A stretch of DNA of 64,000 nt from Acorus gramineus (GCA_030737835.1 CM060851.1:2942615-3006614); one strand, 5' to 3'; shown: positions 38,258-50,566, counted from the stretch's first letter. Made by a program: numbers and translations. The notes: generated from the letters alone by a model not told the origin.

Positions 38258-38659
38258 AGGAGGGGCTTTCAATGCAATACAGACACATAGATTAGGGTTA
38301 ATGAACACACACATATGCAAGGGAAAAAAAAATATAAAAAATGTAAAAAAATAAATAAATAAAAGCATACCAGGAAAGGTATCAAGGGGTTCATCCCCCA
38401 ATATCCAAAAATCTCAAAAGCACCAACCATGTGAGCTCCTGTTAGAGATCTCCTCCAAAACCCTAGTAACAAATAACAAAAATCTGTAGAATAGAGCAAG
38501 TACTAACATATGGAAATTTAAAAAGCGTACCCAATAGCCAATAAATGAATTAAAAAGAAAACAAAAACAAATATATTCACTCACCCCTAGCTCTTGGTTC
38601 TTGGATCAATTTTATTCTAGGGTTTCCCACACAAACCCTAATAAAAAGATTTCATGTGT

Positions 38660-38785
38660 TCCCATGAGCAGATGAAACTGCCATAATGACCTGATTTTTT
38701 TTTTGCCCCCTCATAATATGAAGAAAGCTTTATATATGATAAGCTAAAATCAGATCATGCTGGCAGCTTCAACCACTTAAGGGAC
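38660..38785 (-). ncRNA. MIR167: MIR167 precursor hairpin, miR167d-type mature end
   Basis: The mature miRNA on the 5' arm occupies 38771-38751 (minus) and reads TGAAGCTGCCAGCATGATCT with G as its last base. The 3' arm at about 38694-38673 (minus TCAGGTCATTATGGCAGTTT) pairs with it, with two mismatches and two G-U wobbles over about 22 bp. The stem continues through an AAAATC/GATTTT block into a loop of about 45 bases. miR167 targets ARF6/ARF8-type auxin response factor mRNAs. A TATA box lies 160 bases upstream. Confidence 0.92.
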
Positions 38786-38866
38786 ACAACTTAGATGAAG
38801 AACACATGCAAAAAAAAAAAAACTTTCCCTCCATGAGAAAGAACAATCACTTCTTCTCTCTTCCAT
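38777..38866 (-). CDS. 29-codon leader ORF in the MIR167 primary transcript (candidate)
   Basis: This is the first ATG downstream of the inferred start near 38900. It encodes MEERRSDCSFSWRE, then four Phe and a Cys/Leu-rich end, and stops five bases before the mature miR167 begins. Some plant pri-miRNAs encode short regulatory peptides from such first ORFs, but no homology or conservation can be shown here, so this may be chance. Confidence 0.2.
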   Translation of the reverse strand: MEERRSDCSFSWRESFFFFACVLHLSCVP

Positions 38867-38930
38867 GTTTGTAATTTTTGAGAGAGGTATTCCTAAGTGA
38901 GAAGAGAAGGTGAGGAAGAGATGAGGGGAA

Positions 38931-38936
38931 TATATA
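38931..38936 (-). promoter_or_regulatory. TATA box of the 38.7-kb MIR167 gene
   Basis: The minus strand reads GGTGTATATATTCCCC. It predicts a start about 30 bases on, near 38900, in a pyrimidine-rich tract (CCTTCTCTTCTCACTTAGG). Confidence 0.55.
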
Positions 38937-39533
38937 CACCAATACGAATGAGAGAGTTTTTAATATTAGTGTTATGTTAATTTGGACTTTATTAAGTTTT
39001 GTTTTTTGAATTGCTTTCATTTGGTCATAGGTGACTTATTAAAAAGAGAGTTAGAAAAAGCAGAGAGGGTTTGGTTTTTGTGGTCCCAGACACAAAAAAA
39101 CAAACTTGTATTGAATAGTGTCACGCCCACGCCACCACCATGCATTGATTTTCCTATTTTACCCTTCTTTTTGTCTTTTATTTACCATGGTAGGTAAAAA
39201 AAAAAAGATTTAAAAATAAATTAAGAGTTAAATGGATCAATGAATCATCATTATCACTTTTTTCATTTTTTTTTATTTATTTATTTTGGAGGTTCATGGG
39301 ATTTGTTCCTTAATTTATTGATATGATCTCAAATTATCCTAAAATCTCAAATGTGTAGAATGTGAAAGAAACATATCCGAAGTGACATAGATACAGTCAA
39401 ATTCACTTCAACTGCAATCTTATTTTTAAAATTTTAATTTTCAATTCATGGGTATTTATTCTTTGATTTTTTTATCTGTCATAAAATAATTCACATCATT
39501 CTAATTTCAGTAACTGAATTCGAAGTATATTCA

Positions 39534-39883
39534 GGGCCCGTTTGGATTGGTTATAAAGGGGGGAGTACGGGGGAATAGAGGGGAATAAGGAAAAAAAAAA
39601 AAGGTGTTTGGGTGGAGAGAATAAATGGGTATAGTTATGCAGAATTATATGAGAATAAATTGGTATTTGTATTCTAAACCCCCCCATGGAATTGTGTTAT
39701 TCCTCTACTGGTATAAGGAAACTCACTTATTAAATCACATGTCATCACATCAAATCAACTGTCATCACCTCTTATACATCAATAATCTCACATGTTAAAT
39801 CAACTTTTTACACTTTATTCACATTTTATTCTTTATCAACCAAACACTCCAACCTTTATTATACATCTATCCAAATGAGCCCC
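39534..39883. repeat. MITE with GGGCCCGTTTGGAT ends
   Basis: The left end GGGCCCGTTTGGATTGG is mirrored by TATCCAAATGAGCCCCT. It shares the internal ATCAACTGTCATCACCTCTT with the element at 33427-33880. It is about 350 bp and non-coding, and sits just upstream (minus orientation) of the MIR167 promoter. Confidence 0.6.
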
Positions 39884-40104
39884 TAAAAAGGGGAGAAAAA
39901 AGAGAAGAAAAAGAAACCTAACAAAAAAAAAAGTACATGTGTTGAACCCTCCCTCGGTTAGAAGAGAGTCACATCATTCAATTTGAAATCTACTTTTAGT
40001 ACATTGTGCACCTACATTGAGTCATTGACACATTTGAAACTTTGACTTTAATATGGTTTGTGATCCATTAATCTATTAATTAATAATTAGTGCTCAAAAT
40101 AACT

Positions 40105-40250
40105 AACAGACGCGCGGAAGGCGTGTATTGCGCGGTGTTGTCTCACGCGCGCGGATAAGACAAATAAAAAAGCGTGCATGCGCGCGCGCGCGTGTCCACC
40201 TTATATTCGACACCTCTGTTAGGCGCGCGCGCGAGAGGGGAGAGACAGAG
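40105..40250. other. CG-rich alternating purine-pyrimidine patch
   Basis: Within AT-rich DNA this stretch carries GCGCGG, CTCACGCGCGCGG, CATGCGCGCGCGCGCGTG and GGCGCGCGCGCGAGAG in about 150 bases. Such alternating CG runs can adopt Z-DNA. No gene start is visible beside it. Confidence 0.7.
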
Positions 40251-42680
40251 AGATGTGAAGGGAAACAAAGAAGTTATGAACAAGAAAACTGAAGGTGCGC
40301 ATATGGGTGGGGTGGGGGGACCAACCTTGCATGGCCTCTCTCATGTGGGGACTTTAGGTTTACAGGGTAGTGCATCTCCACCTCTCCAAACCATGTGATG
40401 TGACCCCCCCCCCCCTCTGTAGAGAGAGAGGGAGAAAGAGAGAGAGAGAGACAGATGGTGATGTGTATTTACTTAATTCCTTAATAGTCCTCTCCTGCAT
40501 GTTTAAAGAGTACTTCATCTGTGTCTGGTGTCAGTTACACACAAATAGCAGTGTTGTTGAGACACTAGCAAGGATTTGGAAACAACACTGCAAAACAACT
40601 CTGCTTGCCTGTCTTTGCTTCTTTGCCACTCATTGAGGTAACTCATGAGAATATGATGGATTCCTTTTCTTTTCTTTTCTTTTCTTTTTTGAGTTTTTTT
40701 TTTTTTTTCTTTTTTTTTGAGAGGTTTTTTTTCTTCTCTTTTGATCATTGCATTAGTTGAGTTGCTTAATTGGGTTGTTGTTTGATGATCTTATGACGGG
40801 TTGTTCTTGATATATTCATGAAAGATTTATCTTTTTTTGTGATATGCTTCTGAAACTTCACATGATATGAGAATTATTATTCTAGTGCTTTTAGAAATAG
40901 TAATGGTACAGGATCATATATATATATATCCATGCTTCTTTTTTTATTTTTTATGTTTAAGTGATTTTTCATTTGTTTTTATAAGTCTTCAGCACATGAC
41001 TGCCAATGAATTGGATACCTCTACCATCATATCAAGTTGTGAGTATCGGATCCCATGTTACTTTAATTTAATGGCCTCATATATATACGTATGCATATTA
41101 TACAAAGCAACACATAGCATTTGTTCTAAGTAATTGTTTACATGTTTTTGGGCTTGCAACAACCCCTTTGGAGGTCAAACTTTTCCTAATTAAATATAGG
41201 GAGGTTTTAAAAGAAGTTAAATAATGTGATCAAACCTACATTTCTACATCAATACTTGACATTTTAGATATGAGTTTTCTTGCTTGGACATTTTGGGATA
41301 TATGAACATGTATTAATTGTAATTAATCTAATGAAATAATTGTGCCCATTGATCCGATGGAGCCTGGTTTTGTTGTTTGCTAGGGTTTTTTTTTCCTTGA
41401 TAGCTACATGAATTAATTCATCATGCATGATGTCTTTGTGGATTGGGTCTAGTCTATACTTGTAGAATTCAATGAACTAATTATAAGTATCGACTTGAAT
41501 TAAATTAATAGGCTTCTCAATGAAACAAATAGAACCAATTATATAAGAAAACAAATGGAGTCTAACATCAGTGTTATTAAGAAGGATGTTAACAACTAAT
41601 AGATCATAATTTCAAGACCAATTGGACCCTTTAAATTTTAGATTTTTTTTTTCTACGGAAAATTATAATCGTCAATAAATAGGTAGGTAAGTTAGCATCA
41701 AGACTCGGATCCAAGTCTACCATTAACACGATTCAGCCTTGAATCATTGGGTTATAGCCACCGGGGACAAAATTTTGGAATCTTAAAGAACTTAAAATTT
41801 AAAATCTTAAGTTCCTTTAAGCATTTAATTTTGACCTCCACCTTATACCTTTCACTCCAATTTGCTCATTCTTTATTAAAAATTTCAGTTAAATAATTAA
41901 ATTCTTCATACATTACTCATGTATTATTTTCATTTATTTTTAAAAATGGTGCTCTCAGTATTTGATTATTTAACATCTTTCACGTATGTGAGAGATGTTT
42001 ACCAACGTAACCAATTATTTTAATTGAGTACAAGAAAAATGATATATCAATCATTTTCACTCTAATATCAACTTACAAGCCTATAAAAAAGCATGTCTTT
42101 GTTTTTGTGTCTGCAATTAAAAAAAAAAAAAACATGTATGACTTTTCTTCCATGCACTAATACCCCAGTTTAAAAATCCACTGAGGCATCATGTCTATGT
42201 ACATGCTTCACATATACCAAGAAGATAAAATGACAACATGCACTGAATCGCCATTGTCCACATTAATTGCGGAAAAGAAGAGATAATTTTATTTTTAAGA
42301 TATAAATTCTGGTAGGAATACAAATTTTTTTCTTCTTCTTAATATCCTAGTTAGGATTGTTGTACATGATCTTTTAGTAATAAAAGAAGATTTTACTCGC
42401 TAAAAAGTATATACAGCCTAAGTGCATTATCATAATGCCCTTGTATAACAGAGAGTTATAGAATTGATATTACATGTGAAAGTGAAACAACACGTGCACA
42501 AGAAATTTAGACATAGGTTACCATCTCCGAACCTCAGATCCCACCTTCATAAGAGTGTAAAAGACCTCATCCACTGTGATTTTTCATTGGTATCCGGATG
42601 TCAGAATGCAAGATATAAAACACAAGTAAGTTTTTGCTAATTGACCTACATAAGGGGTTGTCAAAACATTGACTTACTTA

Positions 42681-42912
42681 GGCCCGCTTCGAAACACGTT
42701 TGAAAAATAAAATTTTGAATAAAGTGGTTTAAATAAACTTTGATTCTTAAAAAAATATTTTCTGCATTTTTTAAAAAGCAATCATTTTGCAGTAAAAGTT
42801 GTAAGTAACTTTTTAATTAGACCGACTTTTTAAAACCCGTTTGGGAATACGTTTGAGCTTTCTACTTAATTAAAAGCAGAATCGCCTCCCAATCGTGTTA
42901 CCAAACGCGGCC
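42681..42912. repeat. Tourist-like MITE with TTA target duplication
   Basis: The left end GGCCCGCTTCGAAACACG is mirrored by CGTGTTACCAAACGCGGCC. The trinucleotide TTA flanks both sides (42678-42680 and 42913-42915). It is 232 bp and non-coding, with the layout of a PIF/Harbinger-derived MITE. Confidence 0.7.
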
Positions 42913-45900
42913 TTAGTAACAAATTACATCCGCTTACATAAATGACCCAATAAAACATTTGCACGTAAAAAAAAAAAAGGACTTGTCCTCAAGTGCTTTT
43001 ATTTTTTTACTTTTTTCTTTCTTTCTTTCTTTCTGAGAGCACACTCATGATCTATTTGATGTTCATTCTCATTTTCATTCTATTGAAACACAAAAGAATT
43101 ACGTTTAAAATCATCTATTTTTGTGTTTAGGTCAAATATCTCATTCCATGGAATCTACCAGTTGAATTAGATTCCTAGGAAGGAAGAATTTCTTATATCA
43201 GAGTTATCAAATTGACCCTTAAGGCTAATTTAGCAAGAGGTTAAGATTTTAAAGATAAATTGGTCTAATTTTAGAGAATAAAAGGTCCATCAATTTATGT
43301 CATGAAATGTGTATATTTATATCTGTGTTTTATTTAAAGAAGCATATGCTTAGTTAGAATAACGCGATGAAATAAGAAAGACAGAGGACTAACCTAAGCT
43401 CACTTAACAAATAGGAGTAAAAATGAAAATAGAGGGGGGATCAAATTTGAAAAAGAGAAAAAGTATGTGGGGCTTGTTCAATAAATAAGCCATAATTCCT
43501 GTTTTCTTCTTCCATTGATATCCATGCATGTATAATCCATGCATGTGCAGTCAATGCAACAATAGAAAGTGACCCTTTTGGATTCTACATATACATGAAA
43601 AATAGGAATATATATATGTATAGACATATATTATATATGTATGTATATATTACATGTGCATGGATAATGGACATGAAATTTTAAAAACTCTGGACATTGT
43701 AATTAAAATCACATGTGAATGTGTGGTGAACAATCCCTTTCAACTGAAGTTGGTGTAATGGAAATTTGTTTTAGAGTATACATCGTTGTACATGCATCAT
43801 AACAGTTGTCTTCATGGGGTAAATAAAAAGGACAATTCCATTATTTTTTATTTAATTAAAAATGGGATATCTGTAAAAGGCTCCCAATTATTCTTAAGTT
43901 AATCATTGAAAAATAAAATTGTTTGCAATGAAATCTATTTATTGTTTCTCGGGAATTCATGGCTTTGTTACAAGTAATTTTATATAAAATCTCGCGGCAA
44001 TTTATCAAACGAGATATGTGCTTTATTAGTTTCAATATATATTTTTTGTTTTTTTGTCTAGTGGGATATTTGCACAATCTATTGAAGAATGTACGTTATT
44101 TTTTTAAAATACCTCTTTCATTACATGAAAAGATATACATTTAAAAAAATAAAAGCATGTCTATAGGAAAATAGATTGTATATAATAATGTTTCTAAAAT
44201 CACGGGCGCTACAAGCTTACAAGTAGCTGTCCTACTTTTAAATCCATTTTTTTGTCTCAGATGTATACATAATTACATATTCATTTTTTAAAAGGTACAT
44301 CTATAAATGAATGCATATACTTTGAAGGCAAATGTCTTTTGTTATCTTTTGGTGCATAAAATAATGGTAGGGTTAGTTAGAATATTATCCTAATATTATT
44401 CATGTAAAAAATTAAATTACAAAGCACATCACCAGGGACCTAAAATCCTAAAAGATAATTTTGAACATGAGATCTACTTTTTGCAAAAACAGAACCTAAT
44501 CACTCTACTATTTGTATACTTTTGAAATAAAACACAAAAAAAGGCAGAAACATTGTGGATATGACAGCTTTATCATTTTGTGAATGTCTCTACAAAAATA
44601 AACTCACGCTAATTAATATAAATGTCTAAGTTCAAAACTCAATGGGGAGAATTCATACAAGAAGTATTCCAATAGAATTGTAAAAGTGTAAATAAATAAA
44701 TATATCTGTATGCATTTATTATTAAAATAAATATAATTCTTAGACTTCTCTAGAAATATATATTAGTTACAAGTAATTTATATCAAACAATTTTCAAGTT
44801 CAACGTGTATCTAGAAATTGTGTTTTTCGCTTTTCATGATCTTTTTATGTTTTTTCATTTTATTTTATTTTGTTTTATCTATTTGGTGTCTCTCCCCTTA
44901 TTGTAAAACTTCAGACTCTTGTCTGCTCGATAATATATGATTGGGATAGCAATTGTCTACCGATATTTCAAAAAAAAAAAACGTGTCTAGAAATTGAAGC
45001 ACTGTGTTAAGATCATATGATTAAGAACTCAACAAATACTACTTGCCATGGTTAAATAGTTACGTTAAAATTCTTACATTAGTCAAGCTAAAAGTTTATA
45101 TATAAGCATTATGTTTGATAGTTCTGTAATAAATTGCATATATATGAGATTTATATATTAACCACATAAGGTGGAATAATTGTTTGTGTATAAAAAACAC
45201 ATTTATACATCTAGCTGCAGTCTATGTAAATTGCAATAAAATTTTACCCCACAGACAGATAATAAGATTTGCACTTCCAAATCAGTTGTATATATAGTAC
45301 AATTCAGAATATAACTATATATGCATTTGAAATTTTCACATTAGTCTATTCTTTTGTAAATCAATTAATTCTACCCCTTTTTTTTTTTTTTTTTTTTTTT
45401 TTGAGAAAAATCAATAGAATCTACTTGAATGAGTTGTGGCTGCTTTTTTGAGTTGTATGCTTGTTATAAGACATGTATTCATTTTTTTGAGAAAAAACAA
45501 TATATTTAATTTATTAATGATATTTATGCTTGTTGTATAAGACGTGTATACAATTCAAAAAAATATATACTTCACATCTTTTATGAAATCTTGTATTTTG
45601 TTATATAAAATATATATTTAAAAAAAAAAACATGTGAGAGAATACGCTGGAATACACATCAAACTATCATAACACTTTGATATGACAACAAATAACGTTA
45701 CGCTGGCACACAAAACAAAATACATCCCTCTTTTTAGTAATTATTATATTTTGATGCATTAAGTATATACATTTTTAATAATTTAAATATTGATGGGGAC
45801 TCAAGGGGGCTGTCCCTGGTCTTTTTTTCAAAGGAAAATGTTGCCCCAATTCCAATTCACACATTATTTAATTTTTATAAAAAATATATATACAAATATA

Positions 45901-47160
45901 TATATTGCATATGCATTTATATTATAAAAAATATAGCTCTTTCCAAAATATTTTGTTATTATGAGTCTGCAGTGGGCCGAAATTTCATAAAATGGGTCTC
46001 CCTCATTTTCTTAGCCCAATAAGTAGCATGAATTGGTCAGAATTGAAGGAAAATATGGGCAGGAGATGCCGTTTTCCATCTAATTGTAAAACAAAATACA
46101 AGTCTGAATATCTAGTCAGATATTTTTATTTATTGCATTGTTATTAAAAAAAAAAAACCCACTTTGGTCTTATAAAAGTATATGCCCATAGACCATGCCC
46201 CAAGCAATGTGTTTGAATGTAGTATAATCCCCTTGAAAAATTTTATGTTCAGCCCATTTAAAATCCTATTGGAAGCCACACAAATTTTAATTTTTTTATC
46301 TATATGTTTTATTATATATAAAAATAATATATTTATATACATGAATATGCTTTTTTTTATAATAGAATATGAATCAAATAACTAACCACGTTATACAATT
46401 TCATACACTACGTGATGATTGAGTGACTAAAAACAAAGCTACAAAACAATGTGAATAAATTTGAGTCCAACACCATTTACAACCCCAGGTAGACCTCTAA
46501 TATGTTTAAATTTTTTTTGAAGATATATATATATTTGCCTAGATAAACATATCTTTTTATAAATAAAATATATACCTGAAAAATTAAATACATACTTCTC
46601 AATTTGTTAAAAAACCATATACTAGAATACTTAGCATATACTAATTTGTGAAACACAGGAGCTGCAAATGGGATCACAGGAAAGACAGCATTAACACCCC
46701 CAAAACTATGAAAGAAAACAGAAAGGATGGTGGGTTACATGGGTTGGCCCACAATGTAATAGTCCAAGTAGATCATACAAAATAAAAAGCAAGCCCCATG
46801 TCACTAATTATGTTCTATGTGCCTTTTCTCTCCCCCCTATATATCATGCTCCCATGCAAAAAAAAAAAATTGTCTTCATTTGTTTGTTCTCATGTAAACA
46901 GGATTCCTCCCCATATTACAAAAAAAAAGGGAAACCTAAGCCAGAAGTACACACTAAAAAATAAGAAAGAAAATAAATCCTATCTGAGGCTTCTCATCTC
47001 CCTGTAGATGAAAAGGTTAACAGTTACCTGTTGCATGTGAAAAAAAAAAACACATTAGGAGTTGGTCCACATGGGAAACACAAAGAGGAATATATAACTT
47101 ACATTTGTTTTTTGTCTTCTGATCTGTGGGGATGAGAATCTTGTTTTTTGTGCTCCTAAA

Positions 47161-47282
47161 GAGGGAAGAAGTGAGGCTGTCAGAGCATGACCTAGCCAAG
47201 ATTGACAACTTTATATGATGTTGTTCACTTGGGGAGCCACTCAAGGCTAGATCATGCTGGCAGCTTCACTCATTCCCTTGAG
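47161..47282 (-). ncRNA. MIR167: MIR167 precursor hairpin, miR167a-type mature end
   Basis: The mature miRNA at 47268-47248 (minus) reads TGAAGCTGCCAGCATGATCT with A as its last base. The opposite arm at about 47194-47172 (minus GGTCATGCTCTGACAGCCTC) matches the miR167 star type known from several plants. The stem extends well beyond the duplex on both sides (GGGAATGAG against the TTCTTCCC side, and CTAGCC against GGCTAG). The loop is about 45 bases. The lower stem is longer than in the 38.7-kb copy. Confidence 0.95.
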
Positions 47283-47445
47283 CACTTGCTCTCTTCATGC
47301 AGAATTTTTTTTTGGTGCCAATATCTCTCCAAAGGTGAGCCAAAAAAAAAAACAACAATGATCCATAGAGTGTGAAAGAGAAGTAATGAAACCTCAACAA
47401 GCACAAAAAAAAAAAAAAATCAGAAAAGGTTATTATAATAATAAG

Positions 47446-47502
47446 TCACATGTATTCAAGTGCAACAAAACTTTGACTTGCATGGAAACAATCAAAAAAC
47501 AT
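47446..47502 (-). CDS. 18-codon leader ORF in the second MIR167 primary transcript (candidate)
   Basis: First ATG I find downstream of the inferred start near 47665. It encodes MFFDCFHASQSFVALEYM and lies wholly between the predicted start and the hairpin. It is not similar to the leader ORF of the 38.7-kb gene. This is a chance-level observation unless it proves conserved. Confidence 0.15.
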   Translation of the reverse strand: MFFDCFHASQSFVALEYM

Positions 47503-47693
47503 GAGACTAACCTATATCACACTACACTAAAGCAAAAGATGAGCTGAATCAGTGATGAAAAAAACAAAAGCCTGAGAGAACAAAAGCAAAAAAAAAAAAT
47601 CAATGGAGGAAAACAGTGTAAAAGAAGAAAAGAAGGAAAGAACAGGAGCCCTAGAAGAAGTTTGACTTGATGGTGAGACTCACCTGGTCACTG

Positions 47694-47703
47694 TTATTTA
47701 TAG
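47694..47703 (-). promoter_or_regulatory. TATA box of the 47.2-kb MIR167 gene
   Basis: The minus strand reads CTATAAATAA. A GA/CT microsatellite (47719-47741) lies just upstream of it, as is common in plant core promoters. The predicted start near 47665 would place the hairpin about 385 bases into the transcript. Confidence 0.6.
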
Positions 47704-47744
47704 AGAGGTGGGCACGAGAAAGAGAGAGAGAGAGAGAGAGAGGG

Positions 47745-50566
47745 CAATACAATAAAGGAGAGGTGTGAGTGTGTGAGAGAGAGAAACATATTGACAGCAT
47801 ATGAAAGGATCACTTACTCTATATGGGACTGTGTGCACCTCAGAAGATATGAAAAAGTGATACATGTAGAGAGAGAAAGAGAGAGGTATAGGGGGAAGGG
47901 CTAGAAGAGAAGTAGGTCGGCATTTGCAGGTGATAGGATGGGGCAAACAAAGGATTGGAGCAAGACATAGGGGCCGTACCCACAACTTATATAACACACA
48001 CAGACATCTAGATCTCTCTCTCTCTCTCTCTCTCTGTAATATATATGTATATATATGTGTAGGTTAGGTTAGATTAGGTTCTACTTTTACAGGGGAGGCA
48101 CAGAGTGATATAATTGGGATTCAAAAAACAGAAAGAAAAAAGAGGAGCTTTGAATCTATCAATGACAGTGAAAATTAAGAAGCGTGTATATGTGATGTTT
48201 GAGTGGGTGTGGTGAATGCAGCAAAACTAACACCTTAGGAAGGGATATTAATACTTGGATTAATGCTCCAGGTGTGGTTGAGCTGAGTACTTTTATATAT
48301 ATATATATATATACATTAAGAAGAGAAAGGTACATTTGCAACTTGGGATGCGTAATGTTGCATAAGGTTGCATGGTTGTAAAACTGATTTTAAATAAAAA
48401 TTAAATTTAAAATTAATTTTATAAAAACAGCATCTATATAGTTTTTAAAAATTTTAAGTTTTACGTATTTTTTCATAGAAATTTGCATGCAGCTTTTGAC
48501 TCGATTTTTTTATTTAGAAACGAGTTTAAAAAAAACTTCTTGCAAACCCAATTATTATCTAAACCGGTTTCCAAACGAGCCGTTGGTCAGATTAAACCTA
48601 ACCTAACATGAATGAACTAGACTTTTGGATGGGTTTGTGCTAAGATTTTAGCTTTTAGGTTAAATCCAAATCCAAATCTAAAAGAAAACAAATCTAAACT
48701 CAATATGATGAGCAGTGAATTTAAATATTTTGGTAAAATATGAATTAATTTTTTAATGAGATGAACGGATGAAATTTGAATTGTTTGAATTATTTTTATC
48801 CTTAAATATATTAATTAGTTTCATTTATCCTTTTTTTCTATTGTCATCCATCGTTTTCATTTTTTATTTCATGTGTTCATGGAATTCAAATTGCCTAATA
48901 TCATACTAACGTGTTGAAAAAAAAAATCTGATTAGAACCTGAATTGAATCGAATCAAATCAGATGGGTTGGACTTGAGTCAACCTCAAGGTCAAGTTGGG
49001 CTAGGTTTGGATTAACCTCCTCCTACTCTAAGTTGGATTTGAGTTATATTCCAACTCAAGTACTTGATCGAGTTGCAATTTGGAGAAAGGGAGAAACGTT
49101 AGGTCATATTATGAAATTGTAATTTGCATATAACCTTTAAAGAGTTTCATATTTCTAAAACACTTTTTTGTTTTAAAAATATATATGATTTTTTTTATAG
49201 ATTTAGAAATTATATTTAAAAATGTCAGATAATCAAAAGATATTGTTTTTTTTTTTACTTCAAACTTATCAATTAAATGAGTTTTCTTAGGTCCTTTTGG
49301 GTTAATTTTCAAAAATAACTTATGCCCTAAATTGATCAAAATAATAAAAAAAAATTAAAAATTATGCTCAACTAATTAATCATAAAAAAAATTTAGTTGA
49401 CTTTCAGAACATAAAGATCAAAATCTGAAATCAAAATTTGAACCCATTTGAAATCAACTATCTAAAAGTTAATTTTGTAAAATCAAAATCTATATATATT
49501 CAACAATTAGATTGTAATTCTCTCTGTTAAGGGAAAAAAAAACTCAATAATAACTTTAGATATAATATTAAATGCATTTTTTTAGACTATTGTAACCTTC
49601 AATTATGTTATGTAATCTACCATTTCCCCTCAAAATATTAAATGCATTTTTTATCCCAACTAAATTTTATTAACAAATTAAAACTAGATCTGGATCTAAT
49701 GGATCATCATAAAAATAATCTATTCTAGGTGATCAAGGGATATATGTGTCATGTTGATCTGCGTCCACGACCACTTTTACTAATAAAATCAAGTCATGGT
49801 CAATAATACATTTATTATTAAACCTAATACAACTACTCAACCTTATATATCATAATTAAAAATTTCTCCATATTTTATATATCACAGGTTTGTTTTCACA
49901 CCACACACTGCACACACAAGATTTAAGCAAAAAAAAATTTCTTTTTTGTTTCAAAGGCACAAGAATCTTTTGGGGAGATGCAGTGGAAAAGCACATTTTT
50001 ATACCAAGTGAGGAGAGACATGTGAAGAAGGCACGAGAGAGTACAACATGCAATATTATTAGGTCACCTTTTTTCATGTCTTTGATTATTATTTCTTGGT
50101 AATATAAATTCTTTCTAGTCCTTCTTGGGGACCAATAACAGTAAAAGCTACTCTGCATGCCTTTCCTCCCCACCCTCCATCACGTGATTCCATTGTTTTT
50201 TTTTCCCTGCCACCTCTCACAGTCCAACACACACAAGCAAGCTTTATATATTATCTGTGAATATTCAACCCATACAAATAATAATATCAAATTCAACCAG
50301 AAATGCATGTTTTTAGTATTGTTTTACAATTTAGGGTTGTGTTCCTGTATTTCATGTTTTTGGACAGCCCAGCCTTTCATGCAGTGAATATGACTTGGAT
50401 GTTAAAGTTTGACCAGAATAGCTTTAGATGGAAGGGTAGTTTTTAGAGATTCCATTTTTGTAGAATTTATATTTAATTCCAAATTCATTTTGAAATGGTC
50501 CCAACAGTTCCAGCTGTTAAATGAAGCAAAAATAATTATGAATCATAAAAAAATAACTTTTTAAAA
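47745..50566. other. Intergenic DNA, no gene found
   Basis: It holds a (CT)n run at about 48014-48036, TA runs near 48294-48313, the right-hand remnant of a Tourist-like end at about 48570-48590 (GGTTTCCAAACGAGCCG) and a degraded repeat at 48600-49085. Nothing coding is recognisable. Confidence 0.55.
48600..49085. repeat. Degraded relative of the 11-kb GTGTAACTTG MITE
   Basis: Right end GATCGAGTTGCAATTT resembles CAAGTTGCACATTT at 11524. The arms carry opposed AACCTAACC / GGTTTGGATT tracts in the same layout. It is strongly diverged and the borders are approximate. Confidence 0.35.

Larger units (their letters stand above)
36400..38900 (-). ncRNA. Possible spliced primary transcript of the 38.7-kb MIR167 gene
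   Basis: Start near 38900 is inferred from the TATA box at 38931. Candidate junctions on the minus strand: donor after 38585 (CTAGGG then GTGAGTG), acceptor before 38462 (TTTGTTACTAG), donor after 38371 (TTTCCTG then GTATGC) and acceptor before 38154 (TTGTTCTTTTCAG). Far downstream is a strong acceptor before 36521 (CTCTTTCTCTTTCTAG). The hairpin would lie in exon 1. MIR167 primary transcripts in other plants can be long and spliced, but no transcript evidence is available here. Confidence 0.3.
39884..46990. other. Intergenic DNA between the two MIR167 loci
   Basis: No protein gene is recognisable. It holds a CG-dinucleotide-rich patch (40105-40250), a Tourist-like MITE (42681-42912), several long A or T runs, and eroded pieces of the GTTACAC MITE family (around 44020-44150, 45480-45700 and 46500-46640). 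Open frames are short and AT-driven. Confidence 0.6.

Noticed and set aside
38269-38499. 76-codon minus-strand frame downstream of the 38.7-kb MIR167
   Set aside because: It spans the candidate non-coding exon 2 and its introns, has a hydrophobic poly-Phe end and no recognisable family.
47001-47028. Donor and acceptor pair downstream of the 47.2-kb hairpin
   Set aside because: Using both would make an intron of about 26 bases, too short to be spliced.
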